A stretch of DNA of 64,000 nt from Streblospio benedicti (lineage: Eukaryota > Annelida > Polychaeta > Spionida > Spionidae), in the NCBI GenBank assembly GCA_019095985.1, contig CM032662.1:37504435-37568434 (forward strand), given 5' to 3'. A program made the position numbers and the translations under genes. Positions 13,306-25,774 of this stretch are shown piece by piece. Positions within the stretch are counted from its first letter, which is position 1. Every line of letters begins with the position of its first letter. The notes under the pieces are model-generated. The model was not told where the DNA came from. It saw nothing but the letters and a program-made list of their open reading frames with translations, and searched no databases.

Positions 13306-16300
13306 TCTCTCAATACAGAGGGGACATCTACATTTCAGTTTACATTGTACGGTTTACTTATCTCAACTTAATGCCCAACCATAAAGATACTGCTTTTGAG
13401 ATTTGTATCGGCAGAGTATGTATTTTTCTGCTGTAGTGTGCACCAGGCAGCAGAGAAAACATTGATATCGGGCGCATTTGTACAGCGTCCCTATTGAGTG
13501 CTTGTGTGCAGTAGACTGGCCACTTTCTGCTATAAACCCTCAGTCTCGGCGGTCCCAGCCTACTCTAATCTATATACAGTGAAGCCCATTACGGCCACAT
13601 CTATATGTAAGCGGAGAGGCAGCGCCCTCTGTACTTTCAGCAAGGGGCTTGATTGTACATACACAGTGGAGCGATTGCGGTGAACTGTGGCATAAAACGC
13701 CACCTGTTCTTTAAATGTTTTAATATCGCTCACTATTATAGCACATCTTTATCCAAGTGATGTTTTGTTTTGCATGATAAAAGATATCAGTTTGAGATGG
13801 GTTAATCTTCGTGTCAATTGCATTGCTTAGAAGATCACCATTACAGCAAATACATATTCAGACTGTTTTAGAAAATTAGCCGTAAAAATGCAGATTAGTG
13901 TGGAAAATGTAAATCGACGTCGTCATACAAGCGAAATCTCAAAGCGAAAGCATTCAAATATGTATCTGCTGTCATCTTGGGTGCGGCAGCCCCGAATAAA
14001 AAGCGCATCTATCAAATGTCTGCGTGTCCTTTTGCCACCGCCGGTGGGGGGCGGCCTTTGCTGGAACAGCCATCAGGGGATGAGCGGCGCTTTCTGGCAC
14101 AGCTTTTGTTTACAGCTGCTAATTACAAGGGCCCATTGTTCTTTTTCACGCCGTTGCGGCGTTCCCCGTTAGCGTCGTCGTCGAGTAGCGAGTACGAGCA
14201 GTAAAATGCCGGCCTTTATGAGGACGACAACATTGTTGCTGTTAGAGGAGGATAACAACAGCCACAGTGCTATTGTGCCGGCTTGTAGTTGTTGTGGGGA
14301 TTATGACAACATTCTAACACTGTTAGTGACGCATTTTGGACTTGTTTCTGAAAGATCATATACAACCATCCACATGCCCATGGGCATCTAGATGGGAATA
14401 ATATCAATCTAGGAGGTACTCTTTCACATGAAATGTGAATTTACTTTGGAATTTCAATTGTTTAGATTATTATATGGTCCAAATTTAACTGGTGGGCTTT
14501 TACATTGGTGTAACTTACACAGTATAGTTTTTTTCCAACACTGAATGTGATGAGTTTATGTAATCGAATCGCTGCTGTGGCCAGAGCTGTGGTGGGTAAT
14601 TGTAACGAGTCTCCTCGTCCCTGGTCCCCACAGACCGGCACCTATAGTACTCACTGCATTCATCACGCGCTGACCTTTAATGGAATTGTGTGGCACACTG
14701 ATGAAAACAGGAAATCGGGAAATGCGGTTTGGTGTTATTGGGCGGGCTGGGAGTGTTGGGATGCTATGTTAACAGCGGCTCGGAGGCCAAGTGACACGTC
14801 CCCACACCTAGCGTGAATGGAATGGGCTCTTAATGGCTGCATTCTTGTTTATTTTCGCTATATTTTGATATATGTTAGTTATGAAAATGTATCACTTCAT
14901 TCTCAGTATGAAAAGCCTTCTGATTACAACATTGTGTTAAAGTGTCAAAATGGGATTAGTATATCTGCTAAATGTATGTCAAAATGGATCACAAAAATAA
15001 CCATGATTACCACATTATGTACAGTACATGGTGATGATAAGTGTAATAAATGGCATGAAGTAAAAGTCTTCCCATATTGCCTGCTGCCATTTAAAACATG
15101 GGCAATGGTAGATTTGGATATGCAAGGCCATTGGTGGTCAATACTGGAAAATGCCATATAAGCTGAGCATAAGGGAGCTGGGAATTCCTCCAGTTTGGGC
15201 CTATATCCCCAGCCAATGTAGACAAGCCGCCTGCAGACCCATGAAATGAAGGCCTTTTGCCAGCAGATTCCAAAACGCTCGTGAGCTAAGCTTCAAAATG
15301 CATATTTCATCACCAAGCGGTTATGGGCTGCGAGCTGTATAGAGCAGAACTTCACATTTTGCATATTCAGGGTGAAACAAAACAACACTTGTAGCCATTG
15401 TGTTCATCTAGAGCAGATTGCTGCACTTTTCTTCCGTGTGTAAGTTGTCTGGTTTTACTGCGATACAATGGCTTCAGTGCTCTTGTTGTCGTCGTGGTCG
15501 TTGTTCAATGTGAATGGGGTCTCGGGAGAACCACACCGCGAATTGATTGCGTAAATCAGGGGACGACCATTTTGAAACGACACCTAATTCAATTTGACTG
15601 CGTTGAGTTTTCAATAGAACTACTGGAGTAAGTATATATGTTCCTGCATTATGGTGCTACGGCCTCAGGCTGCAGAGTTAAGGCAATCACGGCTGCCGTG
15701 TTATAGAAGGCGTGGGCCCTCACACCTCGCCTGTTGTAAACCCATCATCGCACATCATGACTTTATGGCCCAATTTGGCCCCAGTTATTGGGCAGAAAAT
15801 GTCCGCTGATGTGCCGAGTTTTACGGTCTTGTCGTAAACACGGTGGCAGGAGAAGGGTGATGATGCCGGAATGCAGTTTATGGTCGGCACTGGCCTACTT
15901 GCAGTAGCACGATTTATAATACTGCTACTGCTGCTGTGGCTGCTGTCAAGTATCAAGTACAAGACCAGAAGCTTAGTTCTGACTTGGTTCGATCCACTGC
16001 TTCCTTTGTATATCAGTGGGTCGAATTCTTGATGCTTTTTCTATATGGATATGACCATTTCTTGTCATCTGAAGCTACAATCATGACACTGGTGTAAGAT
16101 TACGCGCAACGAGCTGTCAAATCCCACTATGTGGGGGGTGAGGAATCCTCGTTGGTTCCCAGATGGACCTGTCCATCTGTGGTCACCGGTGGAGCTGGCA
16201 GCTTAAGGCCAATCAGTGTGTTAATAATGCATTTCTAACCCATTGTAGCTGCAGAGGCATCTTGCCACAGCCTGCACCAAAGACAAATTGCGCACCGTAA

Positions 16301-17304
16301 TGGGACATTAATGCAGTAAGGCCCCCAACACGGCACCTAAATTCGCAATTTCAAACTGTGGGCTAAATAGACCGTGGCGCTCTTAATGGATAAGGGAACA
16401 GACGGCTTTTAAACCACCATCCCGCGTCATCATCTTTAAAGTAGCATTGATGAGATATTTGCCCCTTTAGTAGCTGCTGCTGTCACTGTGTCAGTAATAA
16501 AATTTATGTGCACGGGTCAGTGTCTTTAGGAATGGTTCAAAGCCAGGTAGGCTGCAAATCATCATAGCAGCGGCGGCGGAAATCTTATCGGTGCACCATA
16601 TTTAATTGATATATCTGGTATATGTAACAGGAGAGCTGGTATTGGTTTGATTTATAAGTTCGATTGTGAGATGGAAAGGGAAGCATTATTGCGGTATCAG
16701 GCCTGTTTGTGGAACACTTGAGAATCATAGCAATGGTAATATAGTGGAGATGGTACGAAAACGGATCCCTAGGAACTGTCGGGTGGGAAGTTCTTCTGTT
16801 GGAGATGATAGTATGCTTATCAAAGAGGTGTGCTTCTGTGAGAAAGTGATACTCTAGTTGTCACTTACCCACACTATAATATACATGCACATATCTAATA
16901 GAGCATCATATTGTTCCTATATTGACATAATTATATTCCCCATCTTTGATCTGAATACTGTGTATCAAATGCTGATTTGTCACCCTAAAATGTTGAGCAT
17001 CTCCAAGCTCATTAAATAACTTAATACACAAGTTATATTTTATAGATAAGAATCCATCGATGCAAATTTCATTGAGTATTCATTATGCTATTCTGTGTTA
17101 ATGCTATAAAAGATGAAGTCTGTGTGCCAGTGGTGAATGGAAGCTTGTGGCTTATCAGTGGCTGAAGTGCTGCCCATACTGCAGCATGGGACGGTCTCTA
17201 TCAGATCCATTCACATCAGTGACCACCACTTCACTGAATAATGCACCTGCTTTTTTACAGATCTGACACTCAAAAGGTTATTGTGATTACCATAAACTGG
17301 CATC

Positions 17305-17388
17305 AAGAAGTCTCAGTAAAGAGGTGGTCTTATTGTTCAGGTCTAGGACAGAAAGAAATGGTCTTTTATGAAGGTGGTCTGTACATGT
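17305..17388 (-). mobile_element. MITE-like element fragment
   Basis: Contains AAAGAGGTGGTCTTATTG and GAAGGTGGTCTGTAC, matching the family's inner GACCACCTCT blocks on the minus strand. Ends missing. Confidence 0.45.
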
Positions 17389-18869
17389 ATATAGCGGTTG
17401 TCTAATTTGTAGGTTTGTACTGTATATCAGTTGATCAATCCATTACAAGTATTAGCGAGAACAAATACTGACCCAGATTTGTCCAACAACAGTATTACAA
17501 TAGCAGCAGCAACCATTGCAGCACCCATTACAAAACCAGCAGCTTCAAAACAGTGACAGCTCTGATCATGAATATTTTGAGAGCTTAGACAAAAGGGTGG
17601 TGTATTTGTGGCAGTTATCAATCATAAAGGCTGTGGAAGTGTGGAAAGCAGCACCGGATTACGCGCCTGCTGCTTCTAAACCGAGTACTGTTCTCTGGCA
17701 ATGATGACTTTTCCCTGTGTCTAACTCCCCAATGGCGCATCTTAGCCATGAAAAAAGGCCCTTCTGAGCTAGTATATAATCGGAGATGGCTCTTTTAAAT
17801 GCTCACTTGCCTGAAGACACTAAAAAAGGCCCATAGAATCGACCAATACAGTACTGCGGGACTTTGTAGCACCAAACTCCCCAATGACTGTGACGCTGAC
17901 ATCTTGTGCCACCGATTTGTCTTGTTCTGTGTATAGAATGTGTCAGGGTAATGAGAACTGAAGCACCCGTTGTTTTTATAAAAAAAAGTCCATAACGGCA
18001 AGCTTATTATAGTCACAGTAGTACTGGTTATAATAAATTGACTACGGTCGTTGTTGTTATTATTTACTAGAAGCCTGGGTTTTTTTTTGCGGCGTCACGT
18101 CATCAATTCATATTATGCCACTTGTGAAAATAAAGCTGTTGATTTTTGCCCCAACACGACTGATCGTCATTCATATCATTTACAAATCGTTCATGTATCA
18201 TCTGTTGACAGTTGGACTAGTGCAGCAGCTTCATATCATTTTGTCAACTGTGACAGATCAAAAACAAAAGTGCGGTGTAAATATTTTGCTGGTGCTGCCA
18301 TCATATCCTGGTGGAGAAAGACCTTATTAACCCATCTTGTCCACCACTTCATAGTTCGTGAACAAATGGCAGTTCCGCATTATGATGATAACAGTGAAAG
18401 TCTTTATTTCACACCAGCAAACAATAGCGCTTGAATGAAGAGGTCGCCATCTAGACCAAAGGCACATCTGAAGGGGTAGGTTGACCAATTACACTGTGAG
18501 ATATTGACCCTCAAATTAGCGAGACCTCAGTGCAGGCAATTGGAAGTAAGAGCGGTGGTCAGTGGACCCGTTTCAAGGACATTAAGGGACACTTGTGTCC
18601 ACATCAAAGGACTCTGGGTGCACGCCCCTAGAAGCTGGCCAAGAGAGAGGGCTTTGTTGTGGGGGGAAGAGATTTGTCAAGAGCCGGCCCACTCTTGAAC
18701 GACTAAGCCTCGCTACCCTCGTCGTTTATTCACAGAGACCAGGGCCCAGTCAAAAGATTCATATTGTCACCCACTAGAGCTGTTCATCTTTTCAAGTTGC
18801 TACACTGTGTGTATTATGATTTGAATGTTCAAAAGCAGCCCAATCTGCTGATCTATGGACAGTCGAAAG

Positions 18870-19050
18870 TTCAAATAAGCAGGCCACTTTTGAAAGGTGA
18901 CCACCTTTATAGTAGGATCATTTCTCACGGTCTTATTCATTCATAAATTGAGATCTAGCATCATGAACCTCCATAAAAAGGTCACCTCTCTATTGAGCAG
19001 ACAACTTGTAGCCAGCCCACCGATGGCTTTAATAGAGAGGTTCTGTTGTA
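18870..19050 (+). mobile_element. MITE-like element copy
   Basis: Has GACCACCTTTATAGTAGGAT, ATTTCTCACGGTC, ATGAACCTCCATAAAAAGGT and the right end TAGAGAGGTTCTGTTGTA. The left terminus is diverged. Confidence 0.75.
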
Positions 19051-19686
19051 AATGGTGTGGACTTGTTCATTAGCAAGGGGAATTCACTACTAACCTTATT
19101 TGTTGATGTGTGTCAATATAGTGGAGTAATGAGGATGTTTGGATTGCGTCTCCCGAGGCTGTGAGAGTAGCAGCATGATGCAACTTCTTGTCATCGGGCA
19201 ACTCTGTGTGGAATAGGATAGCCCCATGAAACACCTTCTGGTCAGTGCATAATGAAGCTGTGGTCAGTGATAGCTTCCTCAATGGTCATTGTGGTCAGTA
19301 GTACACAGATAGCTTCATCAATGCTACTTGTATGAATTCCGTATGATTTAAAGTGCTGAAGCTTATACATTGAGACGTCTAATTGAATATGAAAATTGAT
19401 GTATTCATATTTTTATGATTGACTTAAATAAAATTCATTGATCTTTAATTAACTATATCTAGCTGAAATCTTTTGTTCTGTGGATGGACTCAAAACCAAA
19501 AGGACAAATTAACTGGATGTTATGGCTATAATAGAGGAAGATCGGGTGATAGGAAATGACAGTGGAGTCCTTGGGTGTCACCACTAACGAAGCTGCGCTT
19601 GCTTAGCCCTAATTGATGCGCCAAGAATCATTGGCTGTGGTTGCAGTAGTAATTGTAGTAGAGGTTGTTAGCCACGGAATAACATC

Positions 19687-19842
19687 ACAGTACAACCTCC
19701 AAGTAGAACCACATCTATAAAGAGACCACCTCTACCTTTTACTATCACAACCTTTTGTAAAGTGACAATCATAAACCTCCATACAAAGACCAACTCAGAA
19801 TAAAGACCACTTGGTGGTCTAAATAGACAGGTTTTACTGTAC
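19687..19842 (+). mobile_element. MITE-like element copy
   Basis: Left end ACAGTACAACCTCCAAG, inner GAGACCACCTCTACC, ATAAACCTCCATACAAAGAC, right end GACAGGTTTTACTGTA. Both termini are present. Confidence 0.8.
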
Positions 19843-20569
19843 ACAGAGACAAGCCGGTGGCAACGGTTAGATACAACAAAACAAAAGGAAGTGCGGATGT
19901 TTTGGAGGTGTGGTGTTGTCATGACGACACGCGATTACGCGGGAAGGGTCGAGATTACGGGCGAGCATGTCCGCAGATTGATCGTGCCCACGCCTCGGCT
20001 CTCAGCCCCGTCCCAGCATTCCACACTCCAGCGCTGTGTCGCCCATAGCAACCAGCAAGCACCACAGCCAAAATGGCCGCCGCCGACCAACTCAGTATTT
20101 CAATATCCGCTGTCGCCCATAATGGGGCCACGTAATTTGATTAATCAACAAGCATCTTCTCAAGCCCCGTAATGGAAATTGATGGAATCACCACCGTATG
20201 GTCGACGAGCACAATAGTAGTGGGCCACAATTTAGGCTTTCACCGGCATCAATGGTGTTTTTCTGCCGGTGTTATGTTGTTAGCAGGAAAATTAGCTTTA
20301 TTTGAGGTGATATTTTCAGATTCTGATCATGACCTTGCTGAAAACCTTATAAATTTTGAAAGAATTGTCTATTTCTATTATACACATTAAAATATATTTT
20401 CTCAACAAAGCATGAATTTATTTACGTTATATTATACAGTATGATCTTTGCCGACCAAACATGCTGTTTTTTGTACATATATTTGCATTTTTAGGTCATC
20501 AATGCTGATTTTGCCCATTTTGTGTACTATATACCTATACTGACTGTCCCCTCGTTTCTGTACTTTCAG

Positions 20570-20753
20570 AGGCCTCCATCAAATGGGAACATATCAAATT
20601 TTGAGACGGGCGGTGGGCGGGGACCAGCTGATAACGACGCGCACTCGACGCGGTCTGACGACACTCCGGGGCCGGGCGGGCGCCCCAGCGATGTCAACAG
20701 CACGCAGAGCGGCGGAGACAACGCCTCCGAGATGGGCATGGACATGTTCGGAG
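20570..20753 (+). CDS. Meis: Meis/homothorax internal exon A (linker before the homeodomain)
   Basis: This internal exon has 61 complete codons plus the first base of a split codon. It starts in phase 0 after a good acceptor (tactttcag, pyrimidine-rich, with a branch-like CTGAC about 26 nt upstream) and ends at G|GTACGC in phase 1. The peptide begins RPPSNGNISNF and contains STRSDDTPGPGG and SGGDNASEM. It is a low-complexity S/T/G/D-rich linker. Human MEIS1 has STRSGGTPGP followed by an SGDNSSEQ-like stretch in the same place, and Drosophila Hth has RPPSSS and STPGP, both from memory. Meis/Hth proteins are nuclear TALE homeodomain factors that bind PBX/Exd through the N-terminal domain, which is not in this window. 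The linker separates that domain from the DNA-binding homeodomain. The strongest support is the phase match to exon B: the final G joins AC to give Asp ([12 protein letters not shown]). The exon is visibly GC-richer than its flanks. Without exon B the peptide alone would be hard to place. Confidence 0.92.
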
Positions 20754-20818
20754 GTACGCTCACCGTCTGGTCCGTCCCCCTCTCATCGGAGTGCCATGCT
20801 GCGTGGACAGCAGCGTAG
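20754..20818 (+). other. Read-through extension of exon A: possible homeodomain-less 3' end
   Basis: If the exon A donor is not used, the frame continues for 21 sense codons (GTLTVWSVPLSSECHAAWTA and so on) to a TAG at 20816-20818. A transcript retained and ended here would encode a Meis protein with the PBX-binding domain and linker but no homeodomain. Homeodomain-less isoforms made by alternative splicing are known for Drosophila hth, and an ultraconserved element at an hth exon-intron junction has been described in insects. Whether this lineage uses such a form cannot be seen here. I see no strong AATAAA within the next 200 nt, which weakens the case for a polyadenylated end. Confidence 0.25.
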
Positions 20819-22860
20819 AATTAGCATTTACACCCACCTAAAGGCCCAAGTGTGTGTGTAAGGACACCCCTCCCCAAGTTGGATCATCTTGATCCATCAG
20901 CGAAATCCAGGTTTTCGGATATGATGGAGGTGGGAAGTAACCACTAGTCAATTTACTGTCTCTATTTTAGAATCACACGGTGTGATCGAAAAGTAAGGAG
21001 AAATTGTATTAAAGTATTAGGCAATGTTTATGAAACATATAAAATACAGTATTTGTACTCCCCCTTTTTCTGAAAACCTGGATCTGCTAGCTCTAATCCC
21101 AGTCTCTAATGAGATCAACCCTAAAATGACCTATTTCTATTAAAGTATACCATTTCAGAAATGACCACCCATAAGATGTCCCACTGAAATTACTTAAATG
21201 AATGGAATCATGCATTGGCCATCCATCTATAAGCAGAGTTTAGATGTAGAGCCCCATTTATCTAATAATGCCAAATAGGCTATTTTTCAATGTTTTTCAT
21301 ATGATTGTGAGTGAGCTCTTATGTAGAGGGCTATGCCTTGTAAACCGAGAGACCGCCTCTAATGCATGCTAAATAGATATACATTCTGATTTGATCAGGT
21401 TCTACAGCCATTATTCTTTTCCCTTGCGACGTTTGGTTTTCAAAGTTATACTCCAAGTTTTGATTGATCTTCTTTGTATACCGGCAACATTAGGGGAAGT
21501 TCCTTTATCTTCCTTATCGCGACGCACATCTCATTTTTACCAAATTTACATAATATTAATTGGAAAATTCTGCTTGAATGAAAAACCCCAACTCTGAACA
21601 AAACTAGCTATTTACCATTATAAAACATCAAATGTCATTCTATGCATTAAGGCTGTTAAATTACTACCCACCCCGTCTTCGTTTGGGTTATTTCATATTA
21701 GGGCCATCAAAATCACAAAAATGCACGTTGAAACGGTCCCGTGAATATAAACAAAGCAAGCTTTGATGTGGAAATGAAAGATGCAAGGGGGGTATTTTCA
21801 TTTGTGACTGTCAGGTTTGTTCCCCAATGTCCTAGCAGGCATTAAAATTCATAGAACATTAATGCTATGACACATATGTATAGGTGAATAGGTATGTTTA
21901 TGATATTGCATTTCCGTCAAAACAATGTTGCGTTATTATCAAGAAACACGACTGGCATTTGTCGTCTCTTTTGGCCCCACTTGGGCAATAATGGGGTAAA
22001 TGAAACATGGGCTCCATATTGCCTCCCCGAATCCCTCCTGCCGACTAACGGGGAACGTACATTGCCATGGTGCGTAGGGGGGAATTAAAATTTGAGCACG
22101 GAAGCATAGTGCAACATTCTGGTAATAACTTCCTAATGCGCGAACACTACATTATTTTTTCCTTGCTCTTCTGGTTCAAGCACTCCTCAAGGAATGTGAT
22201 TTGATTACGCAGATTCGTACTTTATGCATGTCTCATACTCGGCTGTTAAGTAGGTACACCAGAATATATTTCATCATTGTCCCCATTATTTTCATTACCT
22301 AAACATCCTGCTTTCTGCTTCTATTAACAAAAGATAAAATTTCATGTGTGGAGGGGAAAAATTGCGACATATAATAAGAATAATGGAGAGAGGCTGGAAA
22401 TTCTGTAGTGTAATTCAGACATCAAAAGACGGGAAATTGTTGATTTGGGATCTCGTCTATATATCATCACGCAACACATTCCATTTGGCCGTTACCAGAG
22501 GTGGTGTTTCTCTATTGAAATTCCCCATATAACACAATCTAATATGCATTCTTCATGACACAGCAACATCAAATCCAAAATAGATGGCGTTTCATATGCT
22601 TATGGCCGCCGATAAGGTTCGGGCAAAAATGATTACGGCCTTGTCAAGATGGGACCTTTATTGTCACTATTATGAACCTCGTGTAGTCATAATCATCGGG
22701 TCGCAATTGTGGAGAAATATAAATGATATCTGACTTTCAGGTCAGTCTACGATGAAATGATATTGTTGTTATATTAGGTAAAAATTGTCGCCTTAATTTC
22801 AGTCAATGAAAATCAGAAATGGTCGTTTTAACAAAGACTCAAGAGGCATAGTTGACAAAG

Positions 22861-22870
22861 GTCACGTGAC
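22861..22870. promoter_or_regulatory. GTCACGTGAC palindromic E-box
   Basis: A perfect 10-bp palindrome identical to the CLEAR/USF/MITF-type bHLH-ZIP site. Confidence 0.3.
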
Positions 22871-23394
22871 TTGACCGAAAGCTAAAAGGGAACGTTTGGT
22901 GAAGAAAACACCTTCATTTACATTTTAAAACAAGGTATTAAATGAAAACTTTGCAAGCAAATATCATCCCAGATGGAGAGTCAGTGAAAGATTTAAAAAG
23001 TTGTGGCTGCTGAGTTGGCAATATCAGCGATGGCCACTGATCGTAGTCGGTTAGTCCATCCCCGTAGCGATAAATGTGAAAATGATGTAGTTGTAATCCT
23101 CGCCATAACGACCATCTGAGCCCGGCACTCCTACTAATGCAGTGTGAAGCTCGCACCTTGATCAACAGCAGCACCAGCCAGCAACTGTGCCCATTTCACG
23201 CCTCACATTTTCCATTTAGCGCCGACTCCTTCGTCTTTTAAGGTTGGGCCAACGGCGGCGGCTACGTCCATTTAGGGCAAAGTGATGATTGCTGTCTTTT
23301 CTGGCGCTGCCAAGGTCGGCTCAGTTGATTAGGGCCGGCACTCCGACTTTTGTTGTTGCAGAGAAAAACTTTGACGAGCCAAGAGACACTCAGA

Positions 23395-23570
23395 GTGGAA
23401 CCTTCAGTTACGACCACCTCTATTGAGACCACCTCTATGATGAGACCATTACTCATGATTCCATACATTCGAAAAAAGACTACCACAAACCTCAGTAAAA
23501 AGACCTCCTTTCTATTGAGACCACTTGAGGCCATCATCTTTGATGGGTTAATAGACAGGTTCTATTGTAG
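23395..23570 (+). mobile_element. MITE-like element copy
   Basis: Left end GTGGAACCTTCAG, inner GACCACCTCTATGATGAGAC, then CATTACTCATGATTCC, right end AGACAGGTTCTATTGTA. The spurious peptide motif TTSMMRPLL arises from this family's inner sequence. Confidence 0.85.
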
Positions 23571-23858
23571 TTTTGGAGGATAAAGCAGTGTTCTTCTCCT
23601 GTGTTGACTTTGATGACTTGATGCCTCACTGGGATGACAGGCGCGTTAATACACTGCGGTGATTATGACGATAGGACAGAAAGCATACGGTGTCCGTGGC
23701 TAACCAGGCAGACACGCCGGTGTGACAGCACCATTGACGTCCTATCATAACATTACCCCTGATTGGAGTCAGCAGACTCTTGGCCCCGTGGCAGCAATAG
23801 CTTCCTACAATAGCATTAGAGTTAGACACCAGTCTTGGGTGCCAACACCACGAAGAAT

Positions 23859-24032
23859 ACAGCCTCCAATTAGGACTACCTTTTCAGTGGGACCAACTCT
23901 GGAATAAGATCATATATCACAGTCATACAGTTTAACAAAGCAACAAATTTGAACCATATATAGATGACGTCTCTATTGAGACCACTTGTGGCCAGTCCCC
24001 TGGGTGGATTTCGTAGCGAGGTTCTACTGTAT
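23859..24032 (+). mobile_element. MITE-like element copy
   Basis: Left end ACAGCCTCCAATTAGGAC, inner CTATTGAGACCACTTGTGGC, right end GCGAGGTTCTACTGTA. The next copy starts about 260 bp downstream. Confidence 0.75.
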
Positions 24033-24291
24033 CCTCCCCTTCTCTGCCACACTCCTTCACACCCTGATGCCCATTCATCGCCAACTGGCCTGTTTTTAAG
24101 CACTTGGAGGTGCCATAATTCTGCCTTTGTGGCGGCTGTGATGCAATACTCCATTCTGCGAAAGAAAGGGGAAAACCTCTCGGCTTTGTGCTGCAGTAAG
24201 CGGTCCTCTCTTGGCTTTCTCACCTCCACAGAGATGGTGTTTCTCTCCTCGCAGTCGACTTGGTATTGTTGTTCAGCAGGGGGCGGCCATG

Positions 24292-24460
24292 CAGTAAGAC
24301 CTACAATCAACACCACCTGTTGATTGAGACCACCTCTATAATAAGAACATTTCTCATGGCTCCACACCTCCATAAAGTGACCAACATGAACCTCTAAAAA
24401 CAGACCACCTCTCTATAAAGACCATGGGAAGTCTGTCTTAATACAGATGTTGTACTGTAG
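24292..24460 (+). mobile_element. MITE-like element copy
   Basis: Inner GAGACCACCTCTATAATAAG, CATTTCTCATGGCTCC, CATGAACCTCTAAAAACAGA and right end ACAGATGTTGTACTGTA. Confidence 0.8.
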
Positions 24461-25653
24461 GTTCATCGTAATGCAGCACACAAGGGCTCAAGTGAGCAGT
24501 TCGTCATCTATTCACAGCGTCACTACAGCAATCAGACGCGCTTCAACGCACATGCTTTCTTAGCGCACTTCTCGGCAGAGGCGTGCTTTCTACGCAGCCA
24601 TTCATGTGTACAGCGGACCGGCCCCATCTGCTGCTACGAGCCCCCATCTCAAGGAAGCCAGTGGTGCACAACACGCAATTACGCCGACTTTTCATCCTCT
24701 CTGATCCAATGATCATCATGCTCAACAGGGCTTGCACCTCAAGTGTAGTTACAACGCGCCGGCCAGATTGTACGTAGTATATTACAACAACCAGTGATGA
24801 TCTGCGATGGGAAAAAATCTCCGTTATACAGTAGCCGGCGGTTATTTACAGACTATATTTCTCCTCATTCTTTGGGATGAGGGATTTTTTTCCCATCATG
24901 CCATTGATCCGGAGGCCCTAATGGACGGCTTGCATGTGACCCGGGACGGGAGGCAGCGGCTGCCGCCGTATAAAATCCACTCTTCACTCCCAGTGAAGAT
25001 CTGTTATGAGCAAGCTGGCCATGGAAACCTTTATAGTGTTTTGTCATCGGTTCCTTTTGTAGCACTTAGCTGCTGCCGCCATTGTATGGGGCGAAATGTC
25101 ATTATAGTTTTGCTGTTGTGATAATGGCACACGAATATAGGCTAATTCTCTGTAATGTAATATGAATCAGTTACAATACTTTAGCATATAACGACATAAG
25201 TATGTGTCAAATTCAGCTCCTTTATAATATAACATGCCCCAAACACACCTAAAGCTACTAAACATTACGCAGCCATGTATTCAAATAATAGAGTTTGACA
25301 ATCCAATTATTCAAAGAGTTGATCTCATTGAGACATTAGCCACCAGTTATGTGTGGTCATCGCTGAGAGTCAATCATTAGTGAAGACCCATGGCTATTAT
25401 TCGTCCATTACGAGGCATTGTGGTGTGTTATGTAACACTGACCATAGAATGACCATCAGCCTGTGATCACACTGTTTACTCTGCCATTGTGGCCACTCCC
25501 ATCATCAGCACTTCAATTGTACTCACAATTTCCCTCTTTCCGTCCCTGACTGGGGGTTAGGTAACTGGTCACACGCCTAGAGGCACTGAGATGTAATCTC
25601 TGCCTGTGGACAGTGGGACATCTGTGTTAAGATCACATGAAGGGAAATGTCTT

Positions 25654-25774
25654 CAAGTGGTATTAATAATAGAGAAGTGGCCTCTTTATGGAGGTTCGTT
25701 TTGGATTGGGACTGGTCTGGTCCTATTAGAGGTGGTCTCGTTAGAGAGGCGGTCTTTATTCGAGGTTCTGCTGT
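25654..25774 (-). mobile_element. MITE-like element copy (partial)
   Basis: Minus orientation: TTTATGGAGGTTCG, TTAGAGGTGGTCTCGTTAGA, GAGGCGGTC and the terminus CGAGGTTCTGCTGTA. One side is truncated. Confidence 0.7.

Larger units (their letters stand above)
1..20569 (+). other. 3' part of the intron upstream of exon A
   Basis: The acceptor of exon A requires intron immediately upstream. I found no upstream Meis exon here: no reading frame gives the KMPIDLVID or FNEDIAVF blocks of the Meis_PKNOX domain, so the intron probably extends beyond position 1. Contents in order: a MITE-like copy (281-445); nothing recognised to 3091; a three-unit tandem duplication (3092-3456); unique sequence with a TACAGTA microsatellite near 5.9 kb; a short MITE copy and a dispersed repeat (7981-8190); a GGT run (8473-8495); a two-unit duplication (9841-10090); 10.1-13.2 kb unique, with many TAAT and CATTAAT cores; a degenerate MITE (13208-13305); 13.3-17.3 kb unique; then MITE copies at 17.3, 18.9 and 19.7 kb. 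Short open frames (60-127 codons) have no splice context or recognisable family. Confidence 0.8.

Noticed and set aside
21125-21365. Possible further MITE copies (CTATTAAAGTATACC, GAGACCGCCTCTAATGC)
   Set aside because: Only scattered matches to the inner blocks and no ends; too weak to call.
23876-24373. 165-codon minus-strand open frame
   Set aside because: It runs across two MITE copies and the unique DNA between them, so it is not a coherent gene.
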